Assembly (NCBI GenBank): GCA_027924645.1
Contig: BSBN01000845.1
Coordinates: forward strand, 1,488,001 to 1,552,000
Reading direction: 5' to 3'
DNA from: Cunninghamia lanceolata
Lineage: Eukaryota > Streptophyta > Pinopsida > Cupressales > Cupressaceae
Length of the DNA stretch: 64,000 nt
Shown: in pieces, positions 36,807 through 49,272 of the stretch
Layout of the letters: each line of letters opens with the position of its first letter
Position numbering within the stretch: the stretch's first letter is position 1
Made by a program: the position numbers and the translations under genes
The notes under the pieces: generated by a model
Told to the model about the DNA's origin: nothing
What the model saw: the letters and a program-made list of their open reading frames with translations, nothing else
Databases searched by the model: none

Positions 36807-38215
36807 TGATGCAGAGGCATCCACACTAAAACCTTGACATACAGCATGTATGTCTACAACCCATCATCATCATCATATTTTCTGTTAACATTGTCAGCAT
36901 CATCATATTTTCTCTGCCAACCGATATCCTCCTGCAGACAAACCTTCGACCCTTCGCCTGTCAGCAACATCATCATATTCGGCTATCGGTAGCATCATCA
37001 CATTTGGCAAGTGCAAACATCCTCCTGATGTTCACTGTTCATCTTACCGCCAAACGCTTTCTGTAGCATCATGATGTTCAACATCATCTTCATCAGCAGG
37101 ATATAAAATATTAGGTTCCTCCCATATATCCTGATGACGACAACTTCATGCACCTTTCCTTCGATGCTTACGTCACCCTGATATCTGACCTACTTAAACA
37201 AGCAGCATCAGGATATGACTTATCGGGTCTTATTTCAGAATGTCCTGATGACGATTATCCTGATGACGATGATGTCATATGCAGCTCCTCCAATATCCTA
37301 ATGTCAGCCAAACATAACATTATCGGCCCGCGATGGTTTTATCAACCGATCTTCTACCTTATGCCGATACGCTCCTCCTCGGCAACACCTTGCGATGATC
37401 ACCCCAATGCACATTCACCTTATGCAAACTACTGCATCATGTTCACCTCCATCTACTCGGACGATGCCCATTGTAACTGCAGGATATACATAGAAATATC
37501 CTGATGATGCAGATGCAAAACCTTAATGGATTCTGATCCGCCGAACCTCCTGGGATGACCCGATCTGTTTCCTGGACGACTTTCCAGACTCGAACAACTA
37601 GCATGACCTAGCACATACCCATGCTAGGGTTCTCAACACCTCTTGATTACGATCCTGCAAACATACATGTGAACAAACAGAAAATGCAAACTAAATCCTA
37701 AACTACTGTACATAGCCATTCCACCGACTCGACGAATCAACCGGTGGAATGGATCAGCGAATCCATGAAACCACCAGAACAGCAAATCGATCACACAATG
37801 GAATCCAAACAGAAAATTGACACAAACAGGATCTCTTTATTGATTTCAAAAGATGCAAATACAGTACTCTGTCTCACTCTGCAATCTAACTCCTCAATCT
37901 ATATCTATATCTCAATTTGTCTCTATCTCTAAAACCAACCGATCCTAATACATAAATAGGATCTGCTTGCGAGTACTACCACTCGATTCCCAGTGGCTGG
38001 GAGCTTCCAAGCGGCTGGGAGGATCCAACTGAACTAACAAACTATACAGCTGTCATCAGCTATCATAACAAACTACCTAAAAATAGAAAAGCACGGTCAA
38101 CTTGGACCTTATTACATGCATTGGTCTTATAAGACCTTCTTGGAAACATTAACAAGACCTATAACTAACTAACTGCCTCATGGAGGCCAGCTGTCAGGTA
38201 GGTGCTCCTGCACCA
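36807..38215 (-). repeat. 3' LTR (left) of the gag-protease element
   Basis: 1409 bp. The LTR contains CATCATCATCAT-type runs (36860-37000) and many TCCTGATGA words (37130-37510). Its right edge abuts the purine-rich tract read on the minus strand as TTTTCTATTGGGGAGTA (38216-38232). Confidence 0.94.
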
Positions 38216-38330
38216 TACTCCCCAATAGAAAAGAACTCATGTCCCATGAGTTAGGTTGTGGAAGTCCTCCACCTTTACACTTTGCCTTTGCAGTGTCTTG
38301 ACCTGTTCCAGCTTTGTCCTCTGTTGGCTC

Positions 38331-40385
38331 TCAGCTGCTCCAAGACTTCTGAACTGTAACTTGCTTTCTTGCAAGTAAATCCTCATGCCTGTCAATGTAG
38401 GCCCTTCTCTCACATACCTTGTGTTTGTCAGGTTGTCTTACCAGAACCTCTGCCTGAATACCTGGTTGAATAACCTTAGGAATTGCCTCTTGAACTTCTG
38501 CAATGCTCAACTCTGTCTTTCTTTCAACCTTTATAGGACAAACAATAGTCCCAACTATGACAACATCCTTGTCATTCCTCTCAACTGGTGGTTGTTTGTA
38601 AACCTGTTTCTGAACCTGCTGCTGACCTCTGTCAGTCACAACTAAAACTTTCTTCAACCTGTTGTCCTTAACAACTCCTTTCCCTACAGTGTCCTCAACT
38701 GCCTTTATGCTTGCTCCTATAGGCTTCTACACAAATTCCTTCTTTCCCACTAAAATGATTTTTGCTGCCTTCTGTGCTGCAGCATCTTCCTGTAATGGCA
38801 TCAACATAATAGTTTTCCCATCTTTCTTGATGGTGTAGGTATTAGCATACCCATCATACAGTACCCTCCTATCAAATTGCCATGGTCTACCCAACAGTAG
38901 GTGACAACATTCCATGGGTAAAATGTCACACAAAACTCTATCATGATATGCTCCAATCTGAAAATCCACATATGCCTGTTCATAGACAAAAAGTGATTGA
39001 CTATCACTCACCCAAGATGCCTTGTAAGGGTTTTGATGTGGAATCCTTTCCAAATTCAGTTTATCCACCATTTCCTGAGATACCATGTTGTCTGTTGAAC
39101 CAGTATCAATGACAACCTTACATACCTTACCTTTGCTCTTGCATGTGGTCTTGAAAAGAGCTCTTCTTTGCATCATATCCTTTGATGCCTGCAAACTAAT
39201 TCTCCTAAGCATCAATGCTTCTCCCTCCTCAGGATACCCATAATCGTCAGGAACTCTATCGCCTTGATAAGTGTTTGAACTTTGCACACTTTGCTCTACT
39301 TTCTCTTCTTGCACAAGTTGTACTCTCTTGTCATTCGTTCTATCATCTCTGGATGATGAACCTTTGTTTTCTGGACATTTGAAAAATGGATGACCAAACT
39401 CACCACAGGTGTAACACTTTCCTGAAAATATAGTAGAACCTCTACCACCTCCAAATCTGCCTCTATTACCTTTCCATCCACCTCTGAAATCAGACTGTCC
39501 CTGTCCTTTACCAGTGTCTTCTTGACCCTCATTGGTTTGCCTTGTTGTAGGGGCTGCTCCTCTTCCCCTCATATTGTTTCCTCTTCCTCTCATGGACTTA
39601 TCTTGTCTCCTATTCAGCTTTTCTTCAATCCTGATTGCCATTTGGTAACAATCCTCCACATTCTTAGGGTTAGCTAAAACTAACTCATCCTGTATGTTCA
39701 ATCTCAAACCAGCTAAGTACCTAGCCACCTTTTCTACCTCATTCTCATGATGACCACATCTCATACTCAACTTATAAAACTCCTTAGTATATGCCTTCAC
39801 ATCCATTTCCTTCTGCCTTAAAAATTGCAGCTTCTTAAACATCTGAATTTCATAATCCTTAGGCAAGAATTTACCTTTTATCCTTGCTACCATTTTATCC
39901 CATGAAGTGATCTTTGACTTTCCTTGTTTCCTTCTCTCAGATTGTACATAATCCCACCATACCAAAGCATGACCTCCTAACTTGGTCTTTGCAATCTTTA
40001 CCTTCTGATCCTCAGCAACATCTTCACATTCAAAGTGATTATCAAGTGCAGCAATCCAATCCAGCAACTCATCTTCATTCAAACTTCCATTATACTTGGA
40101 AACATCAACCTTTACCTTAGGTTTATCACTCTGTACTGCCTTTAACAGTTTTGCAAATCTCTGGTCTTCAGCATCCAATTCTTCAGCTACCTCTTCATAC
40201 TCTTCAACAACATCTTCATCTTCTTCAGACTCACTGTCTTCCACTTCCCTCTTTTTGTTCTTCTCCAAGGCTACAAGCCTGGCTTGAAGTGCTTCAGCAA
40301 GCTCCTTCATCTTCCTCATCTCTCTGGCATGTTTTTCCTTCATCTCTTGCAATTCCCTTGCAGTACCATTACCTTTCGGAGGCAT
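38331..40385 (-). pseudogene. Gypsy gag-protease protein, nearly intact, one in-frame TAG
   Basis: From ATG 40385 an uninterrupted frame of 552 codons runs to TAG at 38727-38729; the same frame then continues to TGA at 38331-38333. Order: N-terminal Lys/Glu coiled coil (residues about 8-45), acidic stretch (about 50-75), retrotransposon gag domain (about 90-260), Arg/Gly-rich linker (about 265-320), zinc knuckle CYTCGEFGHPFFKC (residues about 326-340) and a retropepsin-like domain with IDTGSTDNMV (about 430) and LLGRPW. Gag packages RNA; the protease would process it. With no RT the element depends on another gypsy element. The TAG may be a damaged Gln codon, or a natural terminator; the first is more likely because coding continues for over 100 codons. 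Confidence 0.9.
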
Positions 40386-40462
40386 TTTGTCAACCTCTCA
40401 CTCCTCTACCTCTATCCTTTCAGTGACAGAATCAACACACAATAGCCCAGACCTTTTGCTGA

Positions 40463-40474
40463 GCTCTGATACCA
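40463..40474 (-). other. Primer-binding site of the gag-protease element
   Basis: The minus strand reads TGGTATCAGAGC, an exact match to the tRNA-Met complement, three bases from the right LTR. Confidence 0.93.
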
Positions 40475-40477
40475 CTA

Positions 40478-41887
40478 TGATGCAGAGGCATCCACACTAA
40501 AACCTTGACATACAGCATGTATGTCTACAACCCATCATCATCATCATATTTTCTGTTAACATTGTTAGGATCATCATATTTTCTCTGCCGACCGATATCC
40601 TCCTGCAGACAAACCTTCGACCCTTCGCCTATCAGTAGCATCATCATATTCGGCTATCGGCAGCATCATCACATTCGGCAAGCGCAAACATCCTCCTGAT
40701 GTTCACTGTTCATCTTACCGCCAAACGCTTTCTGCAGCATCATGATGTTCAACATCATCTTCATCAGCAGGATATAAAATATCAGGTTCCTCCCATATAT
40801 CCTGATGACGACAACTTCATGCACCTTTCCTTCGATGCTTACGTCACCTCGATATCTGACCTACTTAAACAAGCAGCATCAGGATATGACTTATCGGGTC
40901 TTATTTCGGAATGTCCTGATGATGATTATCCTGATGACGATGACGTCATATGCAGCTCCTCCAATATCCTGATGTCGGCCAAACATAACATTATCGGCCC
41001 GCGATGGTTTTATCAACCCGATCTTCTACCTTATGCCGATACGCTCCTCCTCGGCAACACCTTGCGATGATCACCCCAATGCACATTCACCTTAAGCAAA
41101 CTACTGCATCATGTTCACCTCCATCTACTCGGACGATGCCCGTTGTAACTGCAAGATATACATAGAAATATCTTGATGATGCAGATGCGAAACCTTAATG
41201 GATTCTGATCCGCCGAACCTCCTGGGATGACCCGATCCGTTTCCTGGACGACTTTCCAAACTCGAACAACCAGCACAACCTAGCACATACCCATGCTAGG
41301 GTTCTCAACACCTCTTGATTGCGATCCTGCAAACATACATGTGAACAAACAGAAAATGTAAACTAAATCCTAAACTACTGTACATAGCCATTCCACCGAT
41401 TCGACGAACCAACCGGTGGAATGGATCAGAAAATCCATGAAACCACCAGAACAGCAAATCAATCACACAATGGAATCCAAACAGAAAATTGACACAAACA
41501 GGATCTCTTTATTGATTTCAAAAGATGCAAATACAGTACTCTGTCTCACTCTGCAATCTAACTCCTCAATCTGTATCTATATCTCAATCTGTCTCTATCT
41601 CTAAAACCAACCGATCCTAATACATAAATAGGATCTGCTTGCGAGTACTACCACTCGATTCCCAGCGGCTGGGAGCTTCCAAGCAGCTGGGAGGATCCAA
41701 CTGAACTAACAAACTATACAGCTGTCATCAGCTGTCATAACAAACTACCTAAAAATAGAAAAGCACGGTCAACTTGGACCTTATTACATGCATTGGTCTT
41801 ATAAGACCTTCTTGGAAACATTAACAAGACCTATAACTAACTAACTACCTCATGGAGGCCAGCTGTCAGGTAGGTGCTCCTGCACCA
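40478..41887 (-). repeat. 5' LTR (right) of the gag-protease element
   Basis: 1410 bp, nearly identical to 36807-38215. Small differences are mostly single transitions. Confidence 0.94.
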
Positions 41888-41892
41888 GGTTA

Positions 41893-42138
41893 CGCATGTA
41901 CATCTAGATCTCAAAGCAAAAGGGAGTAGTATGGTTGCCTCTTACTTACCAGCCTCCTATCTTTCTCTACCTAGTGCCACACTGGATAGGAGGGAGAGGT
42001 GATAAGTGTAAGCGTGATGAGCTAAACAGGATGGAGAGACTTGCATGTTACAATGGATTTTATCTCAAACAAGAAGGAGTCAAAGAAAACATGGACCTCA
42101 GAAAAATCACTGTGCATTATAATCTTCTACCTTAGATA
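41893..42138 (+). pseudogene. Athila-like 3' ORF, last part
   Basis: The open stretch 41935-42135 (66 codons) carries Arg/Lys/Glu-rich words such as DELNRMERLACYNGFY and ends with TAG. The next feature downstream is the polypurine tract, so this is the natural C-terminus of the 3' ORF, cut off by the insertion at 36807-41887. Confidence 0.65.
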
Positions 42139-42167
42139 TTAGTTCCTTGGTTTTGCTTAGGGACAAG

Positions 42168-42189
42168 CAAAAGTTTAAGTTGGGGGAAA
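42168..42189 (+). other. Polypurine tract of Athila-like element
   Basis: AAAAGTTTAAGTTGGGGGAAA directly precedes the 3' LTR. Confidence 0.88.
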
Positions 42190-43571
42190 TGTTGGGTTGA
42201 AATATTGACTTCCTTTTATAATGTTTTTATATGTTTTTAAGACATTTTCACATGATCTTGCAAGAACCTTACAGACATTACCTTTATTAAATGTTGTTTC
42301 ACATATACTTCTCAGAGACTTTAAAACTATGCAAATAAATGGAATATGGTGGTTATATTATCAAGTGGATGATTTCAATTATTGATATGCATGTAATATA
42401 GATGGGATTCATAAGTTTGATATGAAAGGTTATTTTGTGTATATATGTTGGATAATTAACCTTGTGCAGCAAAGACATAGCATCGAGGAAGGAGTAATTG
42501 TAGTAGAGTACAAAATAGAGGAATTGATTAAAGTGTAGTCCAAGTGCCAGAAGTGAAGATCGATGGAGATGAATGTGATCATCATGGAAAAATAAATGCA
42601 AGAGAAGAAGACGACTTGTTCTAGAAGTCTAACTGCAGCTTATGTGTTTTCATTCATGAGCCATTGTGTGGGATTTATGTTTGAATATGACTCTACTTCT
42701 TTTGTTTTAGATTATTAATAAGTTGATCTCAAAACTATATCCTAATATCTAGGGATGAATTGATGATCACAGTTAGTTGGAAGATCGCATAAAACTCTCC
42801 CACTTTTGTATAAGTTAAGGGATGAGTTTCTTGATTAGTTAGTTATTATTTTACTTTCTATCTATACAACTGTTACTCTATTTTTACAGTTTTAAGTTAT
42901 TCCAGACATGTTTTGATTTTGAATAAAATCTAAAGAAGATTATGTCTTTGATATGAATTGAATTCAACTGCGTGTCATGGGAAATGTGTGAAGATCTGAA
43001 GTAGATTTAGTTTCCAAAAGAAGTGAGATAGTTCCCTAAGTTGGCCACTCAAGGTACTAACTCTCACTTCATACATTCTCTTGTTTATTCATGCATTTCT
43101 AGTTAAACTGTTTCATGTTATTTTATATGTTGCATTGTGAAATAAGTAAGAAATCATGATTGCTATTTCTAATAGTTGTGATTCATGAATAGAATACATA
43201 ATTGAAGTCCTCCAGAGGTTAGTGTTAAGTCTTTTATCATTATGTATATTTCAAGTTACTTTTGTAATTCTCTGTTGAAAATAGTTATCTTCAGCTTATG
43301 CTGAGGGTACCCGTAGCAACTAGGTTTTTAACTTTTTTTTGTTGTTCTTTCATTTCTATGAACTTTAGTAAATTAAGTTGATTAGAAAAAGTTTGTATGA
43401 GTTAGTTTAGGATAGAAATGAGTCTTGAAGGCATATATAGTGTGAGCATCATCATAATCTTACACTCCTTGTTTGATAATTCAATGTAGGAATGCAATGA
43501 TAGAGTGGACTGTTCAGATAGGTTTACCCCTAAATTTATTTAATTCTACAACACATTAGTTTTCCTCTACA
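42190..43571 (+). repeat. 3' LTR of Athila-like element
   Basis: 1382 bp, begins TGTTGGGTTG and ends CTCTACA, followed by the CAAAC target duplication. Confidence 0.93.
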
Positions 43572-45126
43572 CAAACCATTCTTTCTTATTAAATATTTCC
43601 ATAGCCAGGTGCCAACAACAACCACAAGACTTGTTTGATACTCATAGTTATCGTCATTTACTCTTGGATGTAACAACTTATTTTTTGTCTCAACACATCG
43701 AGCCAACCAATACTCTATTTCCTCTTCATTGCTCTAAGGCACAACAGCAACATACACATGTCCTATAAAAATATTATTTAATTCAATACAGTGTGACATA
43801 TAATTCACATAAATACACATGCATACATATATAATTATATATATTACCAAATAATGTAATAAAACAAAATATTGAATTAAGTTACCTTCTTGTACAAGGT
43901 CTAAAACATGATCATAGTCATTTGATGCAAACACTTGATTATCATCTTCAATTATTGTTTCAAGTTGATCATGTGTTTTTGTAGGTGTCAATGATCTTTG
44001 TTTCCATACTTCAACCCATTTTATATTTTCACATGCTTCCCAATCACCTGCAATACAAAATTGACAAAAACATGCAAGCTTCCTAGTCCATATAGTCCAT
44101 GTGCTTGCATTTGAACTCTTAAAAGAATGTCATTTTGTTGATCCACTAATTGCATCACAATCATGTCAAGTAATAATATTGTCTTCTTCAAATAACCAAA
44201 AGAATCTTCAAATTGTAGAGTTCTCACTTAATCCCATAGATAATTTTTCATTACACCAATCCACAGTTGCATGTGTATCTCTAAATTTTGTTGCATCCTC
44301 AAATTTTAGTTGCTCTCTAGAAAGAGCTCTTTTCACACATGCTCTAGCTCCATCATGTTCTTCTTTACCTGTCCAACTTTGAAAAACTCCACATATGTTG
44401 GATATTGTTTTCTTTGTGAGCCCTACATAGCTAATAAAACATTCAAGCATTTTTGAATTGCCCTGTATAGTTATCTAACCATAGAGATGTTGTGCCATTT
44501 GGATTTCTCTTTCTTTTAAACTTTCATAATTTTTTTGAAACAATATTGCACAAACTCTTATGAGTGTAATCGATTATCACTCAAATAGAAATGGTACTCC
44601 CTCAAAAAATTTCTATTATCTTCTATACTATCATCTGCATGTTTGTATATAATATGACCACCTGCATTGAATTATAATATGGAGATTGAATTTACTCCTG
44701 TGAAGTAAGAGTATAGTTTTCTACAAAGTCAACCATTGATAGTATATTTCCAATTGAAAATGTGTTTTTACATGTGCAAAATTGTCCATTAAGCCACCAA
44801 GCATATTGGGAGTGTTTCACATATTTGGTTACAATATTATCCTTAAATTCTCTAATGAATACATGCACGCTGACTTTTTTTGTGACTAACATGCAATGCT
44901 TTCAAAATTTTCCATCCTTTAAATAATATTCAACATTCTTGAATCTTTTTGAATCCACTAATTGTTGTAAAGAATGCATTCTATCACAAAAGTCATGAAT
45001 TAAATAATCCACTTAATTACATCAAGTCAAGTAAAAAGGGTAAATCTCAATAATCATATCACCAATAATGAAATTACATCTTACAAATTTCATGTGCTTT
45101 AACTAGGTATTAGCACTACGAAAGAA
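43572..45126 (-). pseudogene. Transposase-like gene relic (SDN-GQFK / GKEEHDGA family), main part
   Basis: On the minus strand several frames together give conserved words in order: HSLQQLVDSKRF (about 44980-44940), VDFVENYTL (about 44735-44705), EYHFYLSDN (about 44600-44572), DNYTGQFKNA (about 44480-44450), FQSW.GKEEHDGARACVKRAL (about 44390-44330), VDWCNEKLS (about 44265-44240) and, near the left end, IEYWLARCVETKN (about 43705-43665). The gene continues across the Athila-like insertion at 24003-24209. The words D-x-x-x-GQFK and GKGEHDGA-like are, from memory, typical of a widespread uncharacterised transposon-linked protein family in animals and plants; the Asp residues may be catalytic. 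At least three frameshifts and several stops are present. The upstream end is cut near 45131 by a solo LTR. The name is tentative. Confidence 0.65.
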
Positions 45127-45131
45127 TATAC

Positions 45132-46504
45132 TGTTGAACACCTAGAATATTGAGAGAGGGGGTGAATCAATATTCTCTGAAACCACTTAATCAATTAAAC
45201 ATTTATTCCACATAGCATGTTTGAGTTGTAGTAAAAAAAGGAAAGCATGAAATCAACCATTAAAGAACATAACACATAAACACCAAATTTTTACATGGAA
45301 AACCCAAAAAGGGAAAAACCATGGTGAGGATTAGCTCATATTAATAAGGCAACTAGTTAAGGTTGATACAATTTGGTGGACTCATTGTCCAAAAGAGAAT
45401 GCTCACTGCAGGTGGCTTATTGCCAAAGGACTCACTATCTTGAATAGAAAGAGATAGAAGAAGGGATGGCTCACTACCAAAAAAATGAATTGCTAATAAT
45501 GCATCTAACTTATGCTAGAGATACAGTTCCACTGAGGTTTAGAATACTGACTTTACATGCTTCATCTTCACCACAATCTCAACTTATCCTTCTCTACATC
45601 AGATTTTACTCACACACAAACTTAACTCTTTCACATCACTTCCACACTCACCTTCACACAAGAACTCAATCTTGTATATATACTGCACTTAAGCAAAAAT
45701 ATCAACTAGGTCTATAGAAAGATGTATCGTGTAGCTACATGTTTTGTCGGCCCAAAACTCAATCCTATATGCTTTACAGAGAGAACCAAAGCATGTAGTA
45801 TATTCATATAGGTCAGCACAACCTATAATCACTCCCATGACTTTGTTCCATTCATGAATCAACTCTACACAACCTCAACACCTTCAGATTGGCTCAACTA
45901 GTGAAGTGGCAAAAGCCTAAACTATTTGTTAGTTCACAACTCAACATGAGGATCAAAAAAATACTTACCCCTTGGAGAAAACACAATTTAGACATCCATA
46001 ACCTTATCCTCAAATCTCCATAGCAAACCATTCATTTATGGTGGAATACAGAGCATTCCAATATACCACTCGCACTATCATTACACTATTAATACAGAGT
46101 CTGGTACTTTGTCAACACTATCTTTCATTCCAGAGAGTTTCAAGACCTAAATATTTGGATTTAGACTCCTTTAGTATGCACCAACACTTCCTTACAACCG
46201 TATATCAAATTTTTTCATAGCAGAGAAATGTGGATTGTTTTGTACTGCAAATGCCTTAGACAAATCTTTAGCAAGTTATACCTGACTGCAGAGCACCAAA
46301 ATGGAAAGATATCATGCTTAGGTATATTCTCCTTCATATTATACTTAACTCCTTCCCCAGAGTAGCACAACTATACCTTTACCCTTTGTTACCTCTCTCC
46401 AGACCAACACAACTATGTCTTTAACCTTTGTTGGGCCATCAATGACAACAGTGCTTACTTCCATGCTTATTAGTCACTTCATTATCATGCTTATGTTACC
46501 AACA
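45132..46504 (-). repeat. Solo LTR, copia-type, related to the 5495-18613 LTR
   Basis: The 1373-bp segment begins TGTTGAACACCTAGAATATTGAGAG and ends TTACCAACA. It shares the left-edge words and the CATGGAAAACCCAAAAAGGGAAAAACCATGGTGAG module (45294-45329) with the LTRs at 5495 and 17090 and so reads on the minus strand. The flanks TATAC (45127-45131) and TATAT (46505-46509) form a 5-bp target duplication with one C/T change. No internal domain is present. Confidence 0.82.
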
Positions 46505-47887
46505 TATATAATGTCCATCTTTGTACGTAGGCCAAAAGTAATCATATGAATGATAAGTACAATAATCTACTACAAGAAATGAATATTAACTGAACAATTC
46601 TCTAGTCACCATTGACCCACATGGTCTACCGCAAGCTAAGAGACGAGAACATGACTCGATCACTTTTTCACACAACCATGAAGCAATTACTCTTCCTTGG
46701 ATCCCTTCATAGCACGAAGGAAATCCAACCCTGCATGAAATGTCTACCAACATGGAGACAACTAGCAGGAGGGAACATTTGATGTCTAAATGCAAATCTG
46801 AATGATGATGTGAAAATGTCTCACAACAGGATGTGGTAGAGATATATATACATAAAGTTTTTCTAGACACATACTCATCAATTTCAATGAATTTTGAGCT
46901 TGGCTCAAGCATTTAAATTAGTCATAGTTAAATCCCAAAGAGAGGAAAACCCATCTCTGTTGTTCCACATTTGGCATCCTAGCCCAAAAGCAACCCAACA
47001 TGCATAAAAGAACAAGAAAGAAAATTAATCCCCCTATATGCCCATTCAAGAATCTTATCTATATGCAAGAAAATTAACTCTAACCCTGGTGCACACATTT
47101 TCAAGAATCAGATATGAGCAAGAAGGAAAAAAAAACACTCTAACTTGATTACACATATGTCATAATATATGAGGAAGATTCAAGATCTATAGATTTGGGT
47201 ACAACCATGGTTCAAGTGTTTTCAAGTTTTTGATAAAAGCATAAAGCAAGAATGTCATAGAGGTGTATAAGTGTGTATTCATAAGTAGATATTCATATGT
47301 TTAAAATATACATAAGTAATTTATACACAAGGTTTTCTAAATCAACAATAATCTCAGTTTATGTCCCATAGAATTGATTTGCATTCATACTCACCTACAT
47401 ACATAATTGGATCTCCAACATTTCTACAAATATATCTCTAGCATTTATCAGATTTAAACCTAACCCTAAAAACATGAGTAACTTCCTAACAATAAAAAGT
47501 TAGCTCATTGATTTTCCTACTTGGGACAAGATAGGTTTGGTCCTTATACTAAAGAAACAGTTTTCAACAAGCACTCCCCTCGAATACACTCTTTCATTTT
47601 TATTTAAATCATACATACCTGCATCTACATACATAGAAAAGAAGAAAAGAAAAATTTAAATAGTCAAATTCAACCTCACCTCTTTCTAACTTTAACAACC
47701 CCATCACACATTCACAATAGTGGTTGAATTAAACTCAAATGAGGCCAAGGCATATTTTATGAAGAAATTTAAGCAATGGGAGGCCAACTGGTACTATAAA
47801 CATACTGAATTACCAACAAATAATAACATTAAGTTGCTGATGTTACCGAGTCCATTGGATGTAACAAAAAGCCATCACAGTTTACAC

Positions 47888-47960
47888 AACACAGGCTGAC
47901 AAAATTGAATAAGGCCAACAAAATTAAATAAGGGCCAACAAACTTTGAATAAGGGCCAAC
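47888..47960. repeat. Short tandem repeat, about 22-bp unit, three copies
   Basis: The words GACAAAATTGAATAAGGCC, AACAAAATTAAATAAGGGCC and AACAAACTTTGAATAAGGGCC follow one another directly. Confidence 0.8.
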
Positions 47961-49252
47961 TTTTACGTTAAAAGAATCCCATTAAAAGTAAAGGGATAGC
48001 CAATCCAATGTTATGAAGAGATAGATAAAAAAAAACTCATACCAATAAGAGGTTATAGAGGATACTGATTTAGCAAGAAAAAGAGGCATTGTTTAAACCA
48101 CTGAGATGGTTGTAATAGCTTAGAATAGGCCGCATAATATATTAATAAAAATAATAGGGCCGATAGGAATGTTTGATGGTTTGATAAAAAAGAAAGAGCC
48201 GAAATCATGTTTGACAGAGGTTGATTTAAAAAGTATGTTGGCCGCCTAATCTGCAATACAAGCCTGATTACTTAATACAAGAGCCGATATAAAACATGAG
48301 GAAGATTTTCAACATCAACAAGCTGTCGATCACTTACATTGCTATGCAAGTCGATGGCATAAGGTTTATGACATTGCAATAGGCTGAAAAGACTATGAAT
48401 AGGTAGCTCACCCTAAGCACAATGGTAGAAGCATAACCACAAGGCGTAAGAAAAATATTGGAGAAGGATGTTAAATTAACATGAAAGGTTGGGAGATGGA
48501 GACATGGCAAATAATTAACAACTCAACCATAAGAGATTTGCAGTTTAAACATAGATAATAACAATTTTTAAGGAGGGAGAGGGTGCATAACAAATTCCTC
48601 AACTGTCCACAGGTGTTTACTCATTCAGGGAAGCCGATTCCAAAAAAAGAAAAAATACAATAGAAAGGAAGAAATGCATTCTAAGTTCATCAAACTAATC
48701 TTAATAAGAAAAAGAACCACTGCTAACATACATGCAAAAGTACTATGTAGGAGGCTGATCAAATAGAGGGCTTTAGGTAAGTTTAAGCATAATAAGGCAT
48801 TTAAGAAAGCCGTTCAAAGCTAGAAAGGAACATCTGGTTATGAGACCACAAAAATTTACAAACATTATAGAAGGAAAAAGAAAATATGAAAGAACCTATT
48901 TTGTTACTCCAATGTGGCTCTAAACTGATCCTTTTGTTGTGGTGCCTATTCTCAAATTCCTCAATCCGCTTTCTTTCTCTCTAGAATTTTCCTGTGTCTC
49001 CTTCTTTCGCTAGGTGTGTCAATCTTTTTCCCTCCTATTTTTATTCTCTCCATCCCTATTAATGGAAAGGCTTATTCATGGATCTCTTTGTTCCTTTTCC
49101 ATGCATTACGCATGCAGAGTTCCAGATTGAAGGTTAAGTCTTCATAATATAGTTAAGTATTTTCAATATAATCACCATATCTTCCATGCATATGAGTAGT
49201 TATCGAAAACACATTTTATTATTTTAAGCTTTGGCTTCATTGTCGATAAGGA

Positions 49253-49272
49253 ATATATATATATATATATAT
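49253..49272. repeat. AT dinucleotide microsatellite
   Basis: Ten AT units in a row. Confidence 0.95.

Larger units (their letters stand above)
36807..41887 (-). mobile_element. Gypsy gag-protease-only element (TR-GAG-like), minus strand
   Basis: LTRs 36807-38215 and 40478-41887 (1409 and 1410 bp) begin TGATGCAGAGG and end GCACCA. The target duplication GGTTA is perfect (36802-36806, 41888-41892). The internal part is only 2262 bp and encodes gag plus an aspartic protease domain, with no RT or integrase. A tRNA-Met primer-binding site lies beside the right LTR, so it reads on the minus strand. LTR copies are very similar, so the insertion is fairly young and later than the Athila-like element it hit. 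Confidence 0.95.
24210..43571 (+). mobile_element. Athila-like Ty3/gypsy retrotransposon with two later insertions
   Basis: LTRs 24210-25582 and 42190-43571 begin TGTTGGGTTG and end TCCTCTACA. The target duplication CAAAC is perfect (24205-24209, 43572-43576). Order on the plus strand is primer-binding site, gag, protease, RT, RNase H, integrase, spacer with a second purine tract, extra 3' ORF, polypurine tract. Integrase after RT makes it gypsy; a W/P/Q-rich gag tail, the DLGA protease motif and an extra 3' ORF fit the Athila/Tat group. It is interrupted by a solo LTR (32598-34756) and by a gag-protease element (36807-41887). Without these it is about 12.1 kb. Many stops make it inactive. 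Confidence 0.93.

Noticed and set aside
36860..37000. CATCATCAT runs considered as CRISPR-like or regulatory array
   Set aside because: No uniform repeats with unique spacers; simple-sequence runs inside an LTR, duplicated exactly in the other LTR.
46586..46912. Minus-strand 108-codon Cys-containing ORF
   Set aside because: No zinc-binding spacing, no neighbours to support it, in decayed non-coding DNA. It could be a relic but I cannot support a product.
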